A stretch of 64,000 nt of DNA, from assembly GCA_913775095.1 (NCBI GenBank), contig CAJYIW010000001.1, forward strand, positions 1 through 64,000, in the 5' to 3' direction. The position numbers and the translations under genes are program-made. Position 1 is the first letter of the stretch, and every line of letters starts with the position of its first letter. Below are positions 59,670-64,000 of the stretch, piece after piece. The notes beneath the pieces were generated by a model. The model was given only the letters and a program-made list of their open reading frames with translations. It was not told where the DNA came from and ran no database searches. This DNA comes from an uncultured Siphonobacter sp. GTDB lineage: Bacteria > Bacteroidota > Bacteroidia > Cytophagales > Spirosomataceae.

Positions 59670-60342
59670 ATAAGCCTTGTTCAGTCGCCATTTTTCTTTT
59701 CAGTAAGCGATACACGGCTTTCCCTTCAAAAGCTTTCTGCCGACGGGTTTGATAATGCGTTTGATTAAGTTTGTCGGCAATTTGTGCGTAAGTCATGCCC
59801 ATCTTCCGGTATAAAACGGCCAGCTCGGTCGCCTGAACATTGGCTTTATGCGTCAGGGCATTTTCCATGCGAAGGATACGGCCTCTGGCAATGGCATCGG
59901 TAGTGAGATTCTGGGGTTTACCCAGCGAAAATCCCAGGGCTTTTTTATGAGCGAGTGCAGCACGGGTTCGTTCGGAAGTTCGTTCGGCTTCGTACTGGGC
60001 AAAAGTGACCATCATTCCAACCGTCAGGGTATTGGCATCGGGCAGGTCGCAGGCGACGAAATCAATGCCCGAATCCCGCAGGGTCATCACAAAGGCGACA
60101 TTCCGGCTGAGCCGATCCAGTTTGGCGATTAGCAATTTGGCGTGGTGTTGCTGACAGGCCCGAATGGCCGCCTGCAATTGGGGCCGTTCGCTTTTGCGTC
60201 CGGATTCAATTTCGGTGAATTCCTCGACCAGTACATCCGTTTCCCGCAGGTAGCGTTCCACAATGGTCCGCTGATCGCCCAGACCCAAACCACTTCTTCC
60301 CTGCCCCTTGGTCGAAACCCGGTAATAACAGATATACTTCAT
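59668..60342 (-). CDS. Serine recombinase (resolvase/invertase family)
   Basis: This 224-residue protein has an N-terminal catalytic domain with YYRVST (Ser 10), LIAKLDRLSR (about 71-80) and the long helix E segment VGMMVTFAQYEAERTSERTRAAL, followed by a helix-turn-helix region (YRKMGMTYAQIADKLNQTHYQTRRQKAF). It is a small resolvase or invertase. No invertible segment or inverted repeats bounding a neighbour were found, so it may be a remnant of another mobile element. Confidence 0.9.
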   Translation of the reverse strand: MKYICYYRVSTKGQGRSGLGLGDQRTIVERYLRETDVLVEEFTEIESGRKSERPQLQAAIRACQQHHAKLLIAKLDRLSRNVAFVMTLRDSGIDFVACDLPDANTLTVGMMVTFAQYEAERTSERTRAALAHKKALGFSLGKPQNLTTDAIARGRILRMENALTHKANVQATELAVLYRKMGMTYAQIADKLNQTHYQTRRQKAFEGKAVYRLLKRKMATEQGL

Positions 60343-60543
60343 CGCATTTTGGTAATAAAGCCCCGTCGATAAGCAAATCTGATCACTTCAGAGGCATTTC
60401 ATTTCAAATATAAAGGCTTTATGGCATTTTATGAACGTCCGTTTGTAAAATGCCATAAGTGGTGTTAGATCTTTTTTTTAGCAATGGGGGATAGCCATCC
60501 CTTTCTATTTCATCGAATGGGAGTTCCACCCCACATCCCTCCC

Positions 60544-60674
60544 CCTGTCATCCAGAGCGAAGCGAAGGACCCTACCGGGTTTGGAGAGTAACTGCCCGGA
60601 GAGGGAAGGTTGCGTCTTCCCTGAAAGTGCTTTCATCTTCCCGTAAGCTCTCTCCCTGCGGTCGAGATGACAGG
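60544..60674. repeat. Dispersed intergenic repeat, copy 1
   Basis: The copy runs from CCTGTCAT to ATGACAGG, so its ends are inverted. Inside are AGAGCGAAGCGAAGGACC, CTACCGGGTTTGG, CTGCCCGG and CCCTGCGGTCGAG. It matches 62438-62568 over nearly its whole length. Confidence 0.8.
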
Positions 60675-60750
60675 TGGGTTGTATGAGTTATTAATGTGAA
60701 GTGTTACTGGCAACAAGCCATTACCCAAGGCTGACCTTCTACTTTCCCAT

Positions 60751-60830
60751 CTGTCATCCAGAGCGGAGCGAAGGACCTTACCGGGTTTGGACGTAACTGC
60801 CCGGAGATCTTTCTTCAAAATCCTGTCATC
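60751..60830. repeat. Dispersed intergenic repeat, copy 2 (shortened)
   Basis: The left half (CTGTCATCC through CTGCCCGGAGA) is conserved, but the right half is replaced. The 30 or so bases before it (ACCCAAGGCTGACCTTC and onward) are shared with copy 3. Confidence 0.75.
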
Positions 60831-60953
60831 TTTCTCAGAGTATAAAAAGCGAAACAGGGGCTTAGTACTGATGAATAAAGTAAGGTTGTAGGTGAGTTAA
60901 CCAACGCTCCGATTTACTTTATCAGATGACCTCATTCTTCTAAATTCTAAACC

Positions 60954-62330
60954 ATGAAAAAACGTTTCTTCTGGATTCTGTTCCTGCTGTGTCCGTTGTT
61001 AAGTCATTCCCAGAAAAACCTGACTACCCTGCAACAGGATTTTGTCGATCTTCGATTCGGGATGTTCATTCACTTCAACATTCCAACCTATATGGACGAA
61101 GACTGGGCCGATCCGGACGCCCCACCGGCGTTATTCAATCCGACCCAGCTTAACTGCAATCAATGGGCTCAGGCGGCGAAGTCGGCGAAAATGTCCTACG
61201 GAGCCCTGACGACCAAACACCATAGCGGCTTTTGCATCTGGGATACGAAGACGACGGATTATAGCGTCATGAATAGTCCGCTCAAACGCGATGTAGTAAA
61301 AGAATACACGGATGCTTTTCGGACCAATGGATTAAAGGTGATGCTGTATTATTCCATTCTGGATACCCATCACAAACTTCGGCCGGGTTACATCACCCGA
61401 CCGCATATTGATATGGTAAAAACCCAGTTAACGGAGTTATTAACGAATTACGGTGAAATTTCAGCCCTCATCATTGACGGCTGGGACGCTCCCTGGTCGC
61501 GGATTTCCTACGACGATATTCCTTTTGAAGAGATTTATTACCACATCAAATCCATTCAGCCGAACTGTCTGGTCATGGATCTGAACGCCGCCAAGTATCC
61601 CGCCGAAGCTCTGTATTATACCGATATCAAGTCTTATGAGCAGGGAGCTGGTCAACACATTTCGAAGGAAAGCAACCAGTTACCAGCCCTTTCCTGTCTG
61701 CCGATTAATGGTTCCTGGTTCTGGAAAACCAGTTTCCCGAATGAACCCGTAAAAGACCCGCAGGTACTGGTCAGAGATAACCTCGTTCCTTTTAATAAGG
61801 CGTATTGTAATTTCATTCTGAACGTAGCTCCAAACCGGCAGGGGTTAATTGATGAGAATGCTCTGGCGGCTCTGAAGAAAATTGGAGAGTTATGGACGGA
61901 AAAAGCGACCTCGAATAAGTTACCCTCGTACGACGCTCCGCTGATTTCCTCAAATCTGGCGAAAAAACGTCCGGCTAATGGCAGCTGGAGTAATGATATG
62001 GACATTTTTGATTTTGGAAATGACGATAGTTTCCGAACGTCCTGGCGTTCTAACAAAGAAGTTAAAAATCCGTGGTACGAAGTAACGCTCGATAAGGTTC
62101 AGGCCTTCAATCTAGTTAATGTGTATGTACCGCAGGATGAGATTACGAAATATCGTCTGGAATACTTCGCCAATGGCAAATGGCATCCCATTGCTACGAA
62201 AAATCGATCGGGACGAGCCAAGATTCACCGCTTTCCAACGGTTTACGGAGAGAAAGTCCGAATGTGGATCGACAACTATACAAACCCACCAGCCATTGCT
62301 GAATTTGGAGTATACAACGAACGCAAGTAA
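60954..62330 (+). CDS. Alpha-L-fucosidase, GH29 family
   Basis: This 458-residue exported glycosidase starts with a signal peptide (MKKRFFWILFLLCPLLSHSQ). The GH29 barrel reads LRFGMFIHFNIPTY, YGALTTKHHSGFCIWDT, GLKVMLYYSILD and ALIIDGWDAP, where the Asp near residue 178 is the likely nucleophile. A C-terminal domain (about 340-458, PWYEVTLDKVQAFNLVNVYV...YRLEYFANGKWHPIA) resembles an F5/8 type C carbohydrate-binding module. It removes fucose from glycans in the periplasm or outside. Confidence 0.9.
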   Translation: MKKRFFWILFLLCPLLSHSQKNLTTLQQDFVDLRFGMFIHFNIPTYMDEDWADPDAPPALFNPTQLNCNQWAQAAKSAKMSYGALTTKHHSGFCIWDTKTTDYSVMNSPLKRDVVKEYTDAFRTNGLKVMLYYSILDTHHKLRPGYITRPHIDMVKTQLTELLTNYGEISALIIDGWDAPWSRISYDDIPFEEIYYHIKSIQPNCLVMDLNAAKYPAEALYYTDIKSYEQGAGQHISKESNQLPALSCLPINGSWFWKTSFPNEPVKDPQVLVRDNLVPFNKAYCNFILNVAPNRQGLIDENALAALKKIGELWTEKATSNKLPSYDAPLISSNLAKKRPANGSWSNDMDIFDFGNDDSFRTSWRSNKEVKNPWYEVTLDKVQAFNLVNVYVPQDEITKYRLEYFANGKWHPIATKNRSGRAKIHRFPTVYGEKVRMWIDNYTNPPAIAEFGVYNERK

Positions 62331-62336
62331 CCTCAC

Positions 62337-62366
62337 AAAAAGGCATCCGCTGAGATGCCTTTTTGC
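62337..62366 (+). terminator. Terminator after the fucosidase gene
   Basis: AAAAAGGCATC and GATGCCTTTTT form a perfect 11-bp stem with a 6-base loop. Confidence 0.85.
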
Positions 62367-62437
62367 TATGGCTGATGTGTAGTAAACCGTTGCTAACAAC
62401 AAGCGATTACCCAAGGCTGACCTTCTACTTTCCTAAT

Positions 62438-62568
62438 CTGTCATCCAGAGCGAAGCGAAGGACCTTACCGGGTTTGGAAAGTGACTGCCCGGCGAGGGAA
62501 GGTTGCGTCTTTCTTAAAAGTGCTTTCATCTATAGGTAAGTTCTCTCCCTGCGGTCGAGATGACAGGT
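62438..62568. repeat. Dispersed intergenic repeat, copy 3
   Basis: This is a full-length copy with CTGTCAT/ATGACAG inverted ends, matching copy 1. The preceding bases from about 62405 also match those before copy 2. Confidence 0.8.
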
Positions 62569-62581
62569 GGGGTACTTAGAT

Positions 62582-62767
62582 ATGGTTGAGGCGAAGCCGT
62601 TTTTAACCGCATGGGAGCATTCTCGCGGCCCTTTTGCCTTTGCCAGCATAAGGATAAAGCCGGATTTACTGGAGCATTTTCTTATTCAAATTCTAAGTAG
62701 CTCGCAGTATATGCAGATCGAAGAGGACTACTTTAGTCAGATATTACCAAAAAAAAAGAGTGATTAG
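62582..62767 (+). CDS. Doubtful small frame after the repeat
   Basis: A 61-residue frame (MVEAKPFLTAWEHSRGPFAFASIRIKPDLLEHFLIQILSSSQYMQIEEDYFSQILPKKKSD) could encode a small protein. It begins just after the repeat and has no clear ribosome-binding site or family, so it may be chance or a gene remnant. Confidence 0.25.
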   Translation: MVEAKPFLTAWEHSRGPFAFASIRIKPDLLEHFLIQILSSSQYMQIEEDYFSQILPKKKSD

Positions 62768-62924
62768 TTGAAATGCGTTGAAAAATAAACAGGGACCGAT
62801 GGCAGGCCCCCTGAGACGGTCGTTAAGCCGGGATCAGAGAGGGTATTCTGACTGACGTCCATATCATTCTGGAAAAGTATTTTTTTCAAACCTCCGGATG
62901 AGTTATGGGATGAAAGTAAGGTTG

Positions 62925-62952
62925 TTTGGCACTATTCGAAGTCCTATATTTA
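62925..62952 (+). promoter_or_regulatory. Candidate promoter of the oxidoreductase
   Basis: TATATTTA (62945-62952) matches the TAnnTTTG pattern at all but the last position, and a TTG lies about 20 bases before it (62922-62924). The gene starts 53 bases downstream. Confidence 0.35.
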
Positions 62953-63005
62953 GTGTCAGTAAAGGTGACGACTTTGCCAGTAAATACCTCTAAAAACTAC
63001 TGCCT

Positions 63006-64000
63006 ATGAACTCCAAAGAACCCGTAACCCGCCGCCGATTTCTGGACCTGGCCGTGAAAGGAACGGCCATATCGGCTCTGGTGGGATTTCCCAGTATTGT
63101 TCCTGCTTCCGTTTTTGGTAAAAATGCCCCCAGCAATCGCATCAACGTCGGAGCCATTGGTACGGGCCGGATTTCCCGTGGGCACGACATCCCCGGCGTC
63201 TGGCAGTACGACAATGCCCTGATTATGGCCGTCTGCGACGTGGATGCCAACCGGGCTCAGGATGCTAAAAAACTGGTGAACGACTATTACGGCAAAAAAA
63301 CCGGCAAGGACTACGACGGGGTTCAGGTGTATGGAGATTATCGGGAATTGCTGGCCAATAAAGATATTGACGCCGTGCTGGTTAGCACACCCGACCACTG
63401 GCACGCTCCCATGGTGATTCATGCTGTGCAGGCGGGCAAGCACGTGTACATGCAAAAACCCGCTTCGCTAACCATTAGCGAAGGCCGGATGATGGCTGAC
63501 GCCGTGAAACGTTCGGGTAAAATCGTGCAGGTGGGCAGTCAGCAGCGGTCTTCCAGACAATTTCGATATGCGGCTGAACTCGTTCGAAATGGACGGATTG
63601 GTCAGTTGAAAACAGTATACGTAGGGCTTCCCGGTGATCCTTCCGGCGAGGAAGAAAAAGAAATGCCCATTCCCAAAAATCTGAATTATGATTTCTGGCT
63701 GGGCACCACCCCCGAAGTGTATTACACCGAAAAACGGGTGCATCCGCAGGTCGGTTACGATCGTCCGGGCTGGTTGCGTTGCGAGCAGTTTGGGGCCGGT
63801 ATGATTACGGGCTGGGGTTCGCACCACATTGATTGTGCTCACTGGGCGATGAATACAGAATTGACCGGACCCGTAGAAATCTGGGGGAAAGCGGATTTTC
63901 CGAAAAGTGGCCTCTGGGACGTACACGGCATTTTCCAGACCGAAGCTCTGTATGACAATGGCGTTCGGATGGTGGTAAGTAACGAGCTTCCGAACGGAAT
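63006..64000 (+). CDS. Gfo/Idh/MocA-family oxidoreductase with Tat signal, 5' part
   Basis: The gene starts at ATG 63006 and runs off the window after 331 residues. It opens with a twin-arginine signal (VTRRRFLDLAVKGTAISALVGFPSIVPASVFG). The NAD(P)-binding fold begins at INVGAIGTGRISRGHDIPG; VLVSTPDHWHAPMVIHAVQAGKHVYMQKPAS holds the family Lys-Pro, and GMITGWGSHHIDCAHWAMN is the substrate side. Relatives oxidise sugars or inositols. It may act with the fucosidase in glycan use. Confidence 0.9.
   Translation, partial: MNSKEPVTRRRFLDLAVKGTAISALVGFPSIVPASVFGKNAPSNRINVGAIGTGRISRGHDIPGVWQYDNALIMAVCDVDANRAQDAKKLVNDYYGKKTGKDYDGVQVYGDYRELLANKDIDAVLVSTPDHWHAPMVIHAVQAGKHVYMQKPASLTISEGRMMADAVKRSGKIVQVGSQQRSSRQFRYAAELVRNGRIGQLKTVYVGLPGDPSGEEEKEMPIPKNLNYDFWLGTTPEVYYTEKRVHPQVGYDRPGWLRCEQFGAGMITGWGSHHIDCAHWAMNTELTGPVEIWGKADFPKSGLWDVHGIFQTEALYDNGVRMVVSNELPNG

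Larger units (their letters stand above)
60343..60953. other. Intergenic region carrying two repeat copies
   Basis: About 610 bases with no gene. It holds one full and one shortened copy of a dispersed repeat (60544-60674 and 60751-60830); the remainder is AT-rich and presumably carries the fucosidase promoter. Confidence 0.6.

Noticed and set aside
59668-60342. Invertible promoter or fibre-switching system driven by the serine recombinase
   Set aside because: No inverted repeat pair flanking a switchable segment was seen nearby, and the phage fibre genes are far away without inverted copies.

Overview
The window looks like a chromosomal segment of a Bacteroidota bacterium, probably of the Cytophagales/Spirosoma type. 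The support is two good matches to the Bacteroidota promoter pattern (TTTG or TTG about 20 bp before TAnnTTTG), few Shine-Dalgarno sites outside the phage genes, a PAS-rich hybrid histidine kinase, a GH29 fucosidase and a Tat-exported Gfo/Idh/MocA oxidoreductase. The exact genus cannot be read from the sequence. About 50.7 kb in the middle (7693-58418) is an apparently complete siphovirus-like prophage.

Left host flank (1-7767): the 3' part of a glycerophosphodiester phosphodiesterase, a hybrid sensor kinase, a YihY/BrkB membrane protein, an MFS transporter and an alpha/beta hydrolase. The hydrolase is the integration target. An 18-bp core inside its 3' end (7693-7710) recurs at 58401-58418, where it is followed in frame by a second, displaced hydrolase C-terminus. 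The phage therefore supplies a replacement 3' end.

Prophage: a leftward lysogeny operon (CI-like S24 repressor, second XRE regulator, exported protein) faces a rightward early operon across an operator/promoter region (9319-9427). The early operon holds an excisionase-like HTH protein, an SSB-like protein, a RecE-like PD-(D/E)XK exonuclease, a replication initiator with six iterons inside its gene, a DnaC-like loader and a RusA-like resolvase, plus three tiny membrane proteins. Next comes a visibly AT-rich accessory cassette (16720-19997) of two convergent gene pairs: PP2C phosphatase with a PD-(D/E)XK/winged-helix nuclease, and Ser/Thr kinase with a protein of unknown function. It looks like a phospho-regulated defence or conflict system. 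It is followed by a DNA base hypermodification module (ParB-like, TET-associated glycosyltransferase, TET/JBP-like dioxygenase) and then packaging, head, tail, appendage and lysis genes. The tail genes include a probable -1 frameshift tail chaperone. The lysis region has a glucosaminidase, two holin-like proteins and a patatin phospholipase. A leftward operon (umuD, umuC and three unknown genes) and a tyrosine integrase close the prophage.

Right host flank (58419-64000): the displaced hydrolase 3' end, a probable short transcript, a DinB/YfiT-like protein, a serine recombinase, three copies of a dispersed intergenic repeat, a GH29 alpha-L-fucosidase and the start of a Tat-exported Gfo/Idh/MocA oxidoreductase that runs off the window.

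The most unusual elements are the kinase/phosphatase/nuclease cassette, the TET-TAGT-ParB module in a temperate phage, the 3'-end-swapping attachment site, and a 20-bp operator-like sequence shared by the second repressor gene and the late promoter. All functions are inferred from reading the sequence; no database search was run.
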